From an uncultured Cytophagales bacterium (GTDB taxonomy: Bacteria > Bacteroidota > Bacteroidia > Cytophagales > 172606-1): a stretch of DNA of 52,019 bases. Positions 32,514 to 42,061 of this stretch are shown in pieces. The notes beneath the pieces were generated by a model that ran no database searches, was not told the origin of the DNA, and was given only the letters and a program-made list of their open reading frames with translations. The stretch spans positions 1 to 52,019 of the forward strand of contig CADCTQ010000655.1 of assembly GCA_902805615.1 (NCBI GenBank). The letters run 5' to 3'. How positions within the stretch are numbered: the first letter of the stretch is position 1; the number at the start of each line of letters is the position of its first letter. The position numbers and the translations under genes are program-made.

Positions 32514-34178
32514 CTACCCCTCGGTGGCGACCAGCGTGGATTGCCGGGCGTAAACGTCCTTGGCGATGTAGCCGTCGTGGAAGGTGACCACGCGGTCGGC
32601 GTACTCGAAATAATGGTCGTCGTGCGTAACGGCCACCACCGTTTTGCCCATGCTTTTGAGGAGGGGGAGCAACTGCCGGTAAAAATAGGCCCGGAAAGCA
32701 GGGTCCTGCTCGGCCGCCCATTCGTCCAGCAGGAACACCTGCTTGTTTTCCATCAGGGCGTACATCATCATCAGCCGTTTCTGCTGGCCCTTCGAGAGCT
32801 TGGAAGTGGCCCGCTGGGTTTCGTCGTCGAAGCGGACCACGTCGGTCATCCGCAGCATCTCCAGGTATTCCCGCCACGGGCCGGCCTGGGCATTGATGTT
32901 GAAATCGTCGTAGTGCTCATTGAACAGGTAGGCGTCCGTGAAGATGGCCGAGAGCTTGTCGCTGTAGGAAGGGTAGTTCTGGGGCAGCACGGGGCACTCG
33001 TTCACGTAGATGTGCCCGCCTTCCGGCTGGATCAGGCCGGCCAGCAGCAGCATGAAGGTACTCTTGCCGCTGCCGTTTTCCCCCACCACGAAAACGGTTT
33101 CTCCCCGTTGGATGGTCAGGTTGATGGGGCCGAGGGTGAACTTGCGCTTCAGCCGTTCGTCGTGGTACGAATAGGTGATGTTTTCGAAGCGGATGCTGGT
33201 AATCGCTTCCTCCGGCATGAGTTCCCCGTAGCCGTCGGACTTGCCCAGGTAGGAGTTCATTTCCTTTTCGAAGTTTTCCATCCGCTCCAGGGAAATGTTG
33301 GCCCGCGTCAGGAAGGGAAAGGCGTTCATGATCATGCTGATCGGGCTCATCAGGTAGAGGATCACGATCACGAAGGTGGTGGTCTGGGCCAGGTTCACCG
33401 GGTAGATGCCGGGGAGCAGGAACACGATCACGCCCAGGATGATGTACCAGCTGTAGCTGCCGAACAGTTCGTTGTTCATGTAGCGCACCGACGTGCTGAT
33501 TTCGAGGTGCTTGGCGCCCATCCGGTTTTTCCGCAGGAACCGGGTGAAGAGGTTCTCGTTGCGCCGCATGCTCATCTTGATCTCCTTGAAGCCGTGCAGC
33601 AGGTCCTGGAGGTAGCGGTAGTAGTCGTTTTCCAGGTCGCGCAGCAGGTTGAGGTCGCGGGCAATGGCCCGGTTGCGCAGGAAGTAGTAGATGACCAGCA
33701 CCGAGGTGACCAGCATGGTGATCAGCGCGGTCACCGGCGAGGTCCAGCAGAGGTACACCAGCCCGCACAGGATCACGATCATGGCGTTGGTGGAATCCAC
33801 GAAAAACCGCGGGATCTGCGAGAGCACCTTGGCGTCGCCGATGGCCGTGTACACTTTCTGCACGCCCAGCTTCTGGAAAGTTTCGTACGTGGCGAACCGG
33901 ATCTTCTGGAGGATGGACAGCTCGAAGTCGAAGAGCATGTCGTTGGCAAAGGTGATGAGGGTGCCCTGGAAGTAGCGGCGGCACGCAAACGATACCACCA
34001 GCAGCACGATGAAGGCCGCCCATTCGTAGCCGTTCAGCCACGTAAACTCCTTTTCGGCCCGGATGTTGTCGTTGATCAGGATCAGAATGCTGCTGTAGAG
34101 GGCGCTGTTGAGAATGCCCAGCGCGATGATGAGGAAGAAGAATTTGCCTTTTCCGCTCAGGAACCTTAAAATAGTCAT
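32514..34178 (-). CDS. SyrD/PvdE-type peptide-export ABC transporter
   Basis: This 554-aa fused permease-ATPase has the length and sequence style of the cyclic-peptide/siderophore exporters SyrD and PvdE. Six membrane helices occupy about residues 10-300. The ATPase has Walker A GENGSGKST (about 364), the signature LSKGQQKRL (about 458), Walker B VFLLDEWAAEQDP and a switch His in VAVTHDDHYF. The variants LSKGQ and DEWAAEQDP are typical of this family and unlike the multidrug-type exporter at 13500. It should carry the finished or near-finished peptide across the inner membrane. It lies 31 nt after the M28-like gene. Confidence 0.92.
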   Translation of the reverse strand: MTILRFLSGKGKFFFLIIALGILNSALYSSILILINDNIRAEKEFTWLNGYEWAAFIVLLVVSFACRRYFQGTLITFANDMLFDFELSILQKIRFATYETFQKLGVQKVYTAIGDAKVLSQIPRFFVDSTNAMIVILCGLVYLCWTSPVTALITMLVTSVLVIYYFLRNRAIARDLNLLRDLENDYYRYLQDLLHGFKEIKMSMRRNENLFTRFLRKNRMGAKHLEISTSVRYMNNELFGSYSWYIILGVIVFLLPGIYPVNLAQTTTFVIVILYLMSPISMIMNAFPFLTRANISLERMENFEKEMNSYLGKSDGYGELMPEEAITSIRFENITYSYHDERLKRKFTLGPINLTIQRGETVFVVGENGSGKSTFMLLLAGLIQPEGGHIYVNECPVLPQNYPSYSDKLSAIFTDAYLFNEHYDDFNINAQAGPWREYLEMLRMTDVVRFDDETQRATSKLSKGQQKRLMMMYALMENKQVFLLDEWAAEQDPAFRAYFYRQLLPLLKSMGKTVVAVTHDDHYFEYADRVVTFHDGYIAKDVYARQSTLVATEG

Positions 34179-34209
34179 AAGCCGTGTAGTTGGGTTGGAG
34201 GGGTAGCGA

Positions 34210-35523
34210 TCAATAATTGGCTTCGGTGAAACTGCGCTGGTACACGGTGGCGTGGACGGGGAGGGCCAGCCGGGCCACCGACGCCAGCGCGGCCCGGGTA
34301 ATGTTGGCCATGAAGGCGGCGTTGATGCGGGCCGGGGTGTCGTCCTTGGAATTGTGGCCCGAGTTGCGGCTCATGCCCCCGTCGGTGATGTAGAGGGCCG
34401 GGTATTTGCGGTACCAGAACGCGGCGTGGTCGCTGTCCATGAGGAAGAAGGTGGATTCCCCGTACCCGGACGCCTCCATGGGAATCACTTTCAGGCCCTG
34501 CACGTGTTGCCGGGCCGACTGCATGAACAGGCCGGCCAGGGGTTTGGAAGCCGTATTGGAGATGCTGGCCACGAAGTCGCCCCGGAACTGGTTTGCCGCA
34601 ATGGCCTGGTAGGCTTCGGGCACGGTCTTGCCCCAGTCTTCGGGCACCTTGTGGGTGTTGAGCGAATCGCGGTACGTGCCGATGGCGTCGAGGATGAGGG
34701 CGGCCTGTACCCGCTCCTGCCGGCGGATGCCCCCGTGGAACACGAAGTAGTTGCTGCCCCGGTACTCCTCCACCGACAGGTCGAAGCCCACCCCGGCGAT
34801 GGTGTTGCGGAAGTGGTGCCCCGACAGCACCCGCATGATCTCCAGCATGGCCGCCAGCCCGGTGGCGTTGGCGTTGGCCCCGGGGCTGCCCCGCACGGCG
34901 TCGAAGTGCGCCCCCACGATCACCAGGTTCTTTTCGTCGGTTTGCCCCGGGTGCCGGCCGATCACGTTCTGCCCCGCCACGCCGGCGTACTCAAAGTCCT
35001 GCCGCACCGCCTGCAACTGCGCCCCGCCGAACACGGATTCGATCATCGCCTTGGTGGCGGCCAGGTGCCGCTTGCCCTTCTTGGTTTCGTGGTTGCGTTC
35101 CCCGCTGATGAGCAGCAGGTCTTTCATCATCCGGGCCGTATCCACCTCCCCCAGCAGCTCTCCGACGTTGACCGGGTACCCGTCGTCGGCGATCAGCTTG
35201 AAGTGCGCCTTTTTGTAATCAATGCCCGTGCCGGCGTAGGACCACTCGATCTTGCGGGCGTTGCCCACGGCAACCGCGCTGCCCACGTCGCCCGTGGCGC
35301 CGGCCGTGTTCACGGCAAAAGGCAGCGCCGGGGCCGGCGCCACGCGGAAGGCGATTTCCACCCGGGCGTCTTCCGGGTCGGCAAGGTCGTAGGTGATGCG
35401 TACCCGTTTGGCAACCGTGTCGGCGGAGACGGTCACGTTTTCAAGGGCCGGTGGCCGGTTCTGGGCCGGCGCCAGGTGCGCGGCGCAGCACCCCAGCCAA
35501 AGGGCAATGTGGTTGAATTTCAT
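34210..35523 (-). CDS. M28-like peptidase with altered metal site
   Basis: This 437-aa exported protein has a short signal peptide (ALWLGCCAAHLAPAQ), a fibronectin-like N-terminal domain (about 24-125, PPALENVTVSADTVAKRVRI) and an M28 domain. First metal ligand: His in VGAHFDAV (near residue 202). Catalytic Glu pair: DLSVEEYRG. Later ligands: Asp in LILDAIGTY and His in NSGHNSKDD. The bridging Asp of the usual GADDxASG is missing; the segment reads GANANATG. Normal di-zinc chemistry is therefore doubtful, and it may be a one-metal enzyme or a binding protein. Placed between the last NRPS and the exporter, it could trim, release or bind the peptide. Confidence 0.82.
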   Translation of the reverse strand: MKFNHIALWLGCCAAHLAPAQNRPPALENVTVSADTVAKRVRITYDLADPEDARVEIAFRVAPAPALPFAVNTAGATGDVGSAVAVGNARKIEWSYAGTGIDYKKAHFKLIADDGYPVNVGELLGEVDTARMMKDLLLISGERNHETKKGKRHLAATKAMIESVFGGAQLQAVRQDFEYAGVAGQNVIGRHPGQTDEKNLVIVGAHFDAVRGSPGANANATGLAAMLEIMRVLSGHHFRNTIAGVGFDLSVEEYRGSNYFVFHGGIRRQERVQAALILDAIGTYRDSLNTHKVPEDWGKTVPEAYQAIAANQFRGDFVASISNTASKPLAGLFMQSARQHVQGLKVIPMEASGYGESTFFLMDSDHAAFWYRKYPALYITDGGMSRNSGHNSKDDTPARINAAFMANITRAALASVARLALPVHATVYQRSFTEANY

Positions 35524-35575
35524 GGTCTTGGTGATTTTGTGAAGGGGATGAGACGGGAATGGAGAACCGGGCCGC

Positions 35576-38500
35576 TTACTGCCCGACGGCAACCAGCGGG
35601 TCGCCTTCCGCCGGAACGGTCCCGGCGCTGGCGGCTTCCGGCCGGATGGCTGCGCCGGCCGCCGGCTGGCGGGAAGCCAGGTAATGGGCCAGGGCCTGGA
35701 GCGTGGGCCGCGCAAACACCTCTTTGATCGGTACTTCGATGCCGAAGCGGCGGTAGAGCATTGCCTGCATGCGGATGGCCTTGAAGGAGTGCCCGCCTTT
35801 TTCGAAAAAGTTGTCTTCGGCGCCGATGTCTTCTATACCCAGCACTTCCTGCCAGATTTCGCCGAGGGCCGTTTCGGTGTCGTTGAGGGGCGGGCGGCTG
35901 GTGCGGACCGCCACGGCCTCGTCGAGGGCCAGCGCCATGAGCGACTTGCGGTCAATCTTGCGGCTGACGGTGAGGGGAAACTGCGCCAGCACGAAGACGT
36001 GGCCCGGCACCATGTAGGCCGGCAGGAACCCGGCCACGCTCTTTTTGATTTCGGCCGGCGCCGCCTGCGCCCCCGCGTGGAGGGTGACGTAGCCGCACAG
36101 GTGCTTTTTGCCTTTCGCGTCCTCCTTCACCAGCACCACGGCTTCTTTCACCGCCGGCAGCCGGTAGAGCGTTTGTTCCACTTCCCCCAGTTCGATGCGG
36201 TGCCCGTACAGCTTCACCTGGGTATCTTTGCGGCCCAGGAATTCGAGGGTGCCGTCGGGCAGCCACCGCCCCAGGTCGCCGGTGCGGTACATGCGTCCGC
36301 CCCGGAAAGGGTCTTCCAGGAAGACCTCCGCCGTTTTGGCCGGCTCTCCCAGGTAGCCGCGCCCGACGCCGGTGCCGGCCAGGTACAGCTCTCCCTTTAC
36401 GCCCACCGGGCACAAACGCTGCTGCCCGTCGAGTACGTAGATGCGCATGTTGCGGACCGGCTTGCCGATGGAGACGGTAGCGGCGGCCGGCGGATGCTGC
36501 ATGAGGTAGTGCGAAACGCCGTCCGACGCTTCGGTGGGGCCGTAGGTGTTGGCCACCTGGGTGAAAAGGAATTTGCCGAACCAGGCTTCCACCACCGACC
36601 GGTGCAGCACTTCGCCCACGACGGCCAGGTATTTGAGGTGCGGCGCCATCACCTCCACCCGGAAGGCTTCGAGGGCGTCGAGCAGTTCGGCCAGGTACGA
36701 GGGCACCACCTGCATCACGGTCACTTCGTCGTAATCCACCTGGCGCATCAGGCCGGCCGGGTCCAGCACCACTTCGCGGGTGTACACCAGGGTGCATCCG
36801 CCCACCACCAGCGCCGCCAGCGACTGCCACACCGACACGTCGAAACTCTGCGAGGCGGTCTGCGCCACGATGCTGCCGGCGTCCAGGCGGAAGTCTTCGA
36901 TCTTGGCGTACAGGTGGTTGAGCATGCCCTGGTGCTCGATCATGACGCCTTTGGGCTGGCCCGTGGAACCCGAAGTGAAAAGAATGTAGGCCAGCATGCC
37001 GGGGGTCACGTTCCGGGCCGGGTTTTCCGCCGGCTGGCTCTCGAACAACTGGTGGTTGCCCTGGATGGAGATGTAAGGATAGCCGCTCACCAGGGGGGTG
37101 ATGCCCTTGCCGATGAACACCAGTTTGGGGCGGGCCTGCGCCAGGATGTATTCCACCCGTTCGGCCGGCAGACCGGGGTCAACGGGCAGGTACACGCCCC
37201 CCGCCTTCATAATGCCCAGCATGCCGATCACGAGCCACTCGGAGCGTTCCAGGTACAGGCACACGGCCTCCTCGGGCTGCACGCCGTACACGGTGCGCAG
37301 GAAGTGGGCGATCCGGTTTGCCTTGCGGTTCAGCTCGTCGTAGGTATACAGGCGGTTTTCGCAGCGCAGGGCAACCGCCCCGGGGGTTTTTGCCGCCTGC
37401 TCCTCGAAGCGGGAGACGAACGTGGCGCCGCCGGCAACGGGCACGGCCGTGTCGTTGAACGTATCCAGGAGCTGGTGCCTTTCGGCTTCGGCCAGCAGGG
37501 GCAGTTCCTGCAACGCGGTATCGGCCAGGTCCAGGGTCGCCTCCAGGATCAGGTTGAAATGCCGGGCCAGGCGCCCGATGGTCTCGCTTTTGAACAGGTC
37601 GGTGTTGTAAATGATGTTGCCGGTGATCCCGTTTTCGTACTCGTTGAACGTGAATTCGAGGTCGAACCGCGTCGAAACCACGTTTTCGAGGGCGAACGTA
37701 TCCACTTCCAGGTCGCGCATGGCGGGCAGGGCCGCTGCCGCCGAGCCCACGTTCTGGTGGGAAAGCAGCACGTCGAACAGGGCCGAGCGGCTGATGTCGC
37801 GCGGCAGGTTCAGCGAATCCACCAGGAAGTCGAAGGGGTACGCCTGGTGGCGGAAGGCGCCCAGCACGGTCTGCTTCACCTGGCCGAGCAGTTCGCGGAA
37901 CGTACGCTTGCCGTCGAACTGCGTCCGCAGGGCCAGCGTGTTGACGAAAAGGCCCACCTGGTCGTCCAGGTCGGGGTGGTCGCGGCCGGAGATGGGCGAG
38001 CCGACCACCAGGTCCGTCTGCCCGGTGTACCGGTACAGGAGGGTCTTGAGGGTAGCCAGCAGCCACATGTAGATGCTCGCGTCGTTTTCCGGCGCCAGCG
38101 TACGCAGCCGCCGCAGGGTGTCGCCGCCGATGGCGAAGGGGTGGCTGGCCCCGTGGTAGGTTTTTACCAGGGGACGGGGAAAATCCGCCGGCAGGTCCAG
38201 CACGGGAATGTCGCCGGCAAACCGGCCCGTCCAGTATTCCTGGTGGCCCGCCCGGGCCTGGGTGCCCAGCTCGCCGAGCTGCCAGGCGGCGTAGTCCTTG
38301 TACTGGATGCGCAGCGGGGGCAGCGCCGGCGTGGCCTGTGCGCAGCGGGCGTTGTACGCCGCCGTGATCTCCCGGAAAAGCACCTGCATGGACCAGCCGT
38401 CGGAGACGATGTGGTGCAGCGAAAGCATGAGCAGGTGTTGTGCTTCGGCCACCCGCACGAGCTTGACGCGGTACAGCGGCCCGGCCGTCAGGTCAAAGGG

Positions 38501-41500
38501 CTCTTTTCTTTCCAGGCGGAACATGTCCCGCAACGCGGCATCCGACACCGCGCCGTCGCCGGGAAAAAGGTATTCCACGATCCCGCCGGCCGGCCGGGCC
38601 GGGTGGATGCACTGGCGCAGTTCGCCCTCGGCCGCCGTAAAGGTGGTGCGCAGGCTGTCGTGGCGGGCCACCACCTGCCCGATGGCGTCTTCCAGGGCCT
38701 GGCGGTGCAGCGGCCCCGTCAGCCGGTAGGCCACCGTAATGTTGTACACGCTGGCCGAGTGGTCGAAGTGGCTGATGACCCAGATCCGCTTCTGGGCGGG
38801 CGACGCCGCGTAGCCGGGGGCTTCGGCCACCCGCGCAATCTCCGCGTAGCGGGTATCGGCCAGGGCGGCGAGCACGGCCGACAAGCCTTCCACGGTCGGG
38901 TGGTCGAACACGTCGTTCAGCTCCACCTTCTTGTTGAAGTCGCGGTAAATGCGGGACACCAGCTTGGTCGCCCGCAGCGAATGGCCGCCGATCTCGAAGA
39001 AATTGTCCCGGATGCCGACCGGCTCCCGGTCCAGGATCTCTTCCCAGATTTTCGCCATTTTTTCCTCGCCGGGGGTTGAGGGCGGCACGTAGGCGTACCC
39101 GTCCAGCTGCGCCTTGTCCACGGGCGGCAACGCGTTGCGGTCCACCTTGCCGCCGGCATTGAGCGGGAAGGCGTCCAGCACCGTAAAGTAGGCGGGAATC
39201 ATGTAGTCGGGCAGGTACTTGCCGGCGAATCCGCGCAGCGTGCCGGCCGGGAGCGGCTGGGAGCTGCACACGTAGGCCACCAGGTACACGCCCTGGTCTT
39301 CGTGCCGGGCCAGCACCAGGGCGTCTTCCACGGCGGGGTGCTGCCGCAGCACGCTTTCGATTTCCTGCACTTCCACCCGGATGCCCCTGATCTGCACCTG
39401 CTCGTCGAGCCGTCCCCGGTATTCGAGTTCCCCGTGGTCATTCCAGGCGCCCACGTCGCCGGTGCAGTAGAGGGTATCTTCCTCCGGGCCGTTCCCGTAC
39501 GGGTTGGGCACGAAGCGGGCGGCCGTCAGCCCGGGGTTGTTGAGGTACCGGCCGGCCACCCCGATGCCCGCCACGCAGATTTCGCCGGGCAGCCCGTAGG
39601 GCAACAGCCGTTTCCGGTGATCGAGCACGTACACGCGGGTGTTGGCGAACGGCTTGCCGATGGGGATGGTTTTGCGGCGCAGGTATTCCTCCTGCCGGCC
39701 GGCCTCCACCCGGTGAAAGGTGGCGCCGATGCACGTTTCGGTGGGCCCGTAGCCGTTGTAAAACTCCTTCAGCCCGGCGTAGTGCACCGACTCCTGCAAC
39801 GTGGCGGCCTCGCCGGTGGAGATGATCTTGCGCAGCGTGGGCAGCGGGTGTTTGTTGAGGATTTTGAGGTAGGCCGGCGGCAGGATGGCTACGCTCACCT
39901 GCTCCGCCTGGAGCAACTGGAGCAGCAGGTAGGTGTTGTTTTTGGCCGGGGCGTCGGCGATGCACAGGCAGCCGCCCGCCAGGTGCGCCATGCCGATTTC
40001 CACCAGCGACGCGTCGAAGTGCAGGGCGGCCAGGTGCAGCACCGCGTCGGCAGCCCCGAGCCGCAGGTGCCCGATGTGGTACAGGATGCGGGCGGCGATG
40101 CTTTCGTGCCGGATCGGCACGCCTTTCGGGTGGCCCGTGGTGCCGGAGGTGTAGATCACGTAGGCCGGGTCCCGGGGGTCGTTCGTTTCGGGCAGGTTGC
40201 CGGTTTGCTCCGGCAGCATGTCCAGCTCCACGTCAATCACCAGCAGGTGGCCCGTAAAGTATTCTACGCCCAGCATGTAATCCGAATGCGTAATGAGCAC
40301 TTCGGCGCCCACGTCCCCGAGCAGGTGCCCGATGCGGGCGGCGGGGGAATGCGGGTCTACCGGCACGTACACGCCCCCGGCCTTCAGCACGGCCCAGCAT
40401 GCAACCACCGAATGCGCCGACCGGTCGAGCATGACTGCCACCGGCGCGCCCGGCCGCACGGCGAGGGCGTCGCGCAGGTGCGCGGCCACCGTGTTGCACC
40501 GGGCGTTCAGTTCCGCGTAGCTCCACCGGGCGTCCGCCGCGGCGATGGCCGGGGCATCGGGCGTCTGCCACACCTGTTGTTCGAAAAGGTGGTGGAAGGA
40601 AGCCGGCTGCGGCCCGGGGGCGTCGCTTCCTGACAAGTCCAGCAACTCGTCGCGTTCGGCGGCCGAAAGCATGCCCAGGTCGTCGGCCAGTCCCTCCGGG
40701 TCGGCCGTGATGCCTTCGATCAGCTGGCCGAAGTGACCGGCGAGCCGGCGGATGAATTCGGGCCGGTACGCGTTGGCGTTGTAGTTGAAACGGATGAGCA
40801 GGTCTTCCCGCGGGTTGACGTGGATGCTGAAGTCGTAATTCACCTGCTCGAAACTGTCCACGTCCCGGATGGAAATGTCGGGCGCCGCTTCCTGGCCCGT
40901 ACCGGCCTGCTCGATCTGGTCGGCCACGGGGTAGTTGCCGAACACGAAGATGTGGTCGAGCAGTTGCTGTTTGAGCACGCTGCCCGCCTGGATGTCGGCC
41001 AGGGAGTAGTGCTGGTGCGTTTCGCCCGCCAGGTGTTGCCGCTGCACCTGCTGCGCCAGGCTGCCGAAGGTGGTGTCGGCGGCGTACCGGATGCGCACGG
41101 GAATGGTGTTGATGAACAACCCGATCATCGTGTCAATGCCCTCGATTTCGGCCGGACGCACCGTAACCACCGTACCGAACACGGCATCGCGGCTGTTGTT
41201 GTACCGGGAAAGCTGGATGCCCCAGGCCGTCTGGAGCAGCGTGTTCAGCGTCACCTTGTACTGGGTCGCCAGTGCGTTGAGCCGGGCGGCCTGCCCGGCC
41301 GGGAGCACCAGCTGGAATTCCCGGTTGTCGAAGGGCTGGTGGGCCGGCGCCGGCAGGCGGTCGGCGGGTACGGTGGCGCTCCGGGCGTACTCGTGCAGGT
41401 ACTGCCGCCAGTAGCCGGCCGCCGCCACGCGGTCCTGCCGCTCCAGCCATTTGATGAACGTGCCGTACTGCCCCGTAGGGGGCAGCTCGGGGGTGCGCCC

Positions 41501-42001
41501 CTGCCGGAGGCGGTTGTAGATGTAGTTGTACTCCTGCACCAGGATGCCCGTGCACCAGCCGTCCATCAGGATGTGGTGGTGGCTCCAGATGAACTGGTAC
41601 TCGGCTTCGCCCAGCCGGAACACCATGACCCGGAAGAGCACGTCCTTGCCCAGGTCAAACAGCCGTTTCCGGTCTTGCTGCCGGAAGGCGGCCAGGTACG
41701 CGTCCTGCTCCCGGCCGGGCAGCGCGCCGAGGTCTTCGTAGTAAAAGTCGGCTTCCCGTTCCTTGAGCACTACCTGGAAAGCCCGGTTCAGCCCTTCGTA
41801 CACGAAGGCCGTGCGCAGGATGTCGTGCCGCTTGAGCAGTTCGTTCAGGCTCCGCCGCACGGTGCCGGGATCGAGCTTGCCGTGCAGGCGGTACGAAGCC
41901 TGGATGAAATAAGCCGACGACGTTTTGTCGGCCACCGAATGGTACAGCAAACCTTCCTGCAAGGGGGTAAGCGAGTAGAGCGTCTGCGTATTGTCTTTCA
42001 T
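35576..42001 (-). CDS. NRPS, two modules: C-A-T-C-A-T
   Basis: This 2141-aa synthetase has no epimerization or thioesterase domain. C1 (1-440) starts LTPLQEGLLYHS and has HHILMDGW near residue 140, like C domains that accept a D-residue donor. A1 (about 460-970; YTSGTTGHPKG; FDASLVE near 662) gives the binding-pocket code DAVIITGIGK. T1 (GGHSLRA, Ser near 1007). C2 (about 1040-1470) starts SPAQKRIWV with HHIVSDGW near 1196, an L-donor type. A2 (about 1490-1990; FDVSVW near 1720) gives DVWQAVTDGK. T2 (GGHSFKA, Ser near 2069) is followed by a short Ala- and Pro-rich tail. I cannot assign either code to an amino acid. C1 subtype fits the upstream enzyme, which ends in an E domain. It probably carries the last two residues; release must be done by another protein. 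Confidence 0.95.
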   Translation of the reverse strand: MKDNTQTLYSLTPLQEGLLYHSVADKTSSAYFIQASYRLHGKLDPGTVRRSLNELLKRHDILRTAFVYEGLNRAFQVVLKEREADFYYEDLGALPGREQDAYLAAFRQQDRKRLFDLGKDVLFRVMVFRLGEAEYQFIWSHHHILMDGWCTGILVQEYNYIYNRLRQGRTPELPPTGQYGTFIKWLERQDRVAAAGYWRQYLHEYARSATVPADRLPAPAHQPFDNREFQLVLPAGQAARLNALATQYKVTLNTLLQTAWGIQLSRYNNSRDAVFGTVVTVRPAEIEGIDTMIGLFINTIPVRIRYAADTTFGSLAQQVQRQHLAGETHQHYSLADIQAGSVLKQQLLDHIFVFGNYPVADQIEQAGTGQEAAPDISIRDVDSFEQVNYDFSIHVNPREDLLIRFNYNANAYRPEFIRRLAGHFGQLIEGITADPEGLADDLGMLSAAERDELLDLSGSDAPGPQPASFHHLFEQQVWQTPDAPAIAAADARWSYAELNARCNTVAAHLRDALAVRPGAPVAVMLDRSAHSVVACWAVLKAGGVYVPVDPHSPAARIGHLLGDVGAEVLITHSDYMLGVEYFTGHLLVIDVELDMLPEQTGNLPETNDPRDPAYVIYTSGTTGHPKGVPIRHESIAARILYHIGHLRLGAADAVLHLAALHFDASLVEIGMAHLAGGCLCIADAPAKNNTYLLLQLLQAEQVSVAILPPAYLKILNKHPLPTLRKIISTGEAATLQESVHYAGLKEFYNGYGPTETCIGATFHRVEAGRQEEYLRRKTIPIGKPFANTRVYVLDHRKRLLPYGLPGEICVAGIGVAGRYLNNPGLTAARFVPNPYGNGPEEDTLYCTGDVGAWNDHGELEYRGRLDEQVQIRGIRVEVQEIESVLRQHPAVEDALVLARHEDQGVYLVAYVCSSQPLPAGTLRGFAGKYLPDYMIPAYFTVLDAFPLNAGGKVDRNALPPVDKAQLDGYAYVPPSTPGEEKMAKIWEEILDREPVGIRDNFFEIGGHSLRATKLVSRIYRDFNKKVELNDVFDHPTVEGLSAVLAALADTRYAEIARVAEAPGYAASPAQKRIWVISHFDHSASVYNITVAYRLTGPLHRQALEDAIGQVVARHDSLRTTFTAAEGELRQCIHPARPAGGIVEYLFPGDGAVSDAALRDMFRLERKEPFDLTAGPLYRVKLVRVAEAQHLLMLSLHHIVSDGWSMQVLFREITAAYNARCAQATPALPPLRIQYKDYAAWQLGELGTQARAGHQEYWTGRFAGDIPVLDLPADFPRPLVKTYHGASHPFAIGGDTLRRLRTLAPENDASIYMWLLATLKTLLYRYTGQTDLVVGSPISGRDHPDLDDQVGLFVNTLALRTQFDGKRTFRELLGQVKQTVLGAFRHQAYPFDFLVDSLNLPRDISRSALFDVLLSHQNVGSAAAALPAMRDLEVDTFALENVVSTRFDLEFTFNEYENGITGNIIYNTDLFKSETIGRLARHFNLILEATLDLADTALQELPLLAEAERHQLLDTFNDTAVPVAGGATFVSRFEEQAAKTPGAVALRCENRLYTYDELNRKANRIAHFLRTVYGVQPEEAVCLYLERSEWLVIGMLGIMKAGGVYLPVDPGLPAERVEYILAQARPKLVFIGKGITPLVSGYPYISIQGNHQLFESQPAENPARNVTPGMLAYILFTSGSTGQPKGVMIEHQGMLNHLYAKIEDFRLDAGSIVAQTASQSFDVSVWQSLAALVVGGCTLVYTREVVLDPAGLMRQVDYDEVTVMQVVPSYLAELLDALEAFRVEVMAPHLKYLAVVGEVLHRSVVEAWFGKFLFTQVANTYGPTEASDGVSHYLMQHPPAAATVSIGKPVRNMRIYVLDGQQRLCPVGVKGELYLAGTGVGRGYLGEPAKTAEVFLEDPFRGGRMYRTGDLGRWLPDGTLEFLGRKDTQVKLYGHRIELGEVEQTLYRLPAVKEAVVLVKEDAKGKKHLCGYVTLHAGAQAAPAEIKKSVAGFLPAYMVPGHVFVLAQFPLTVSRKIDRKSLMALALDEAVAVRTSRPPLNDTETALGEIWQEVLGIEDIGAEDNFFEKGGHSFKAIRMQAMLYRRFGIEVPIKEVFARPTLQALAHYLASRQPAAGAAIRPEAASAGTVPAEGDPLVAVGQ

Positions 42002-42061
42002 AGGGGACGTGATCGTTTAGGCCGGGGTAGAACGGATGGCGGGTTGAAAAGGGGAGTGGGC

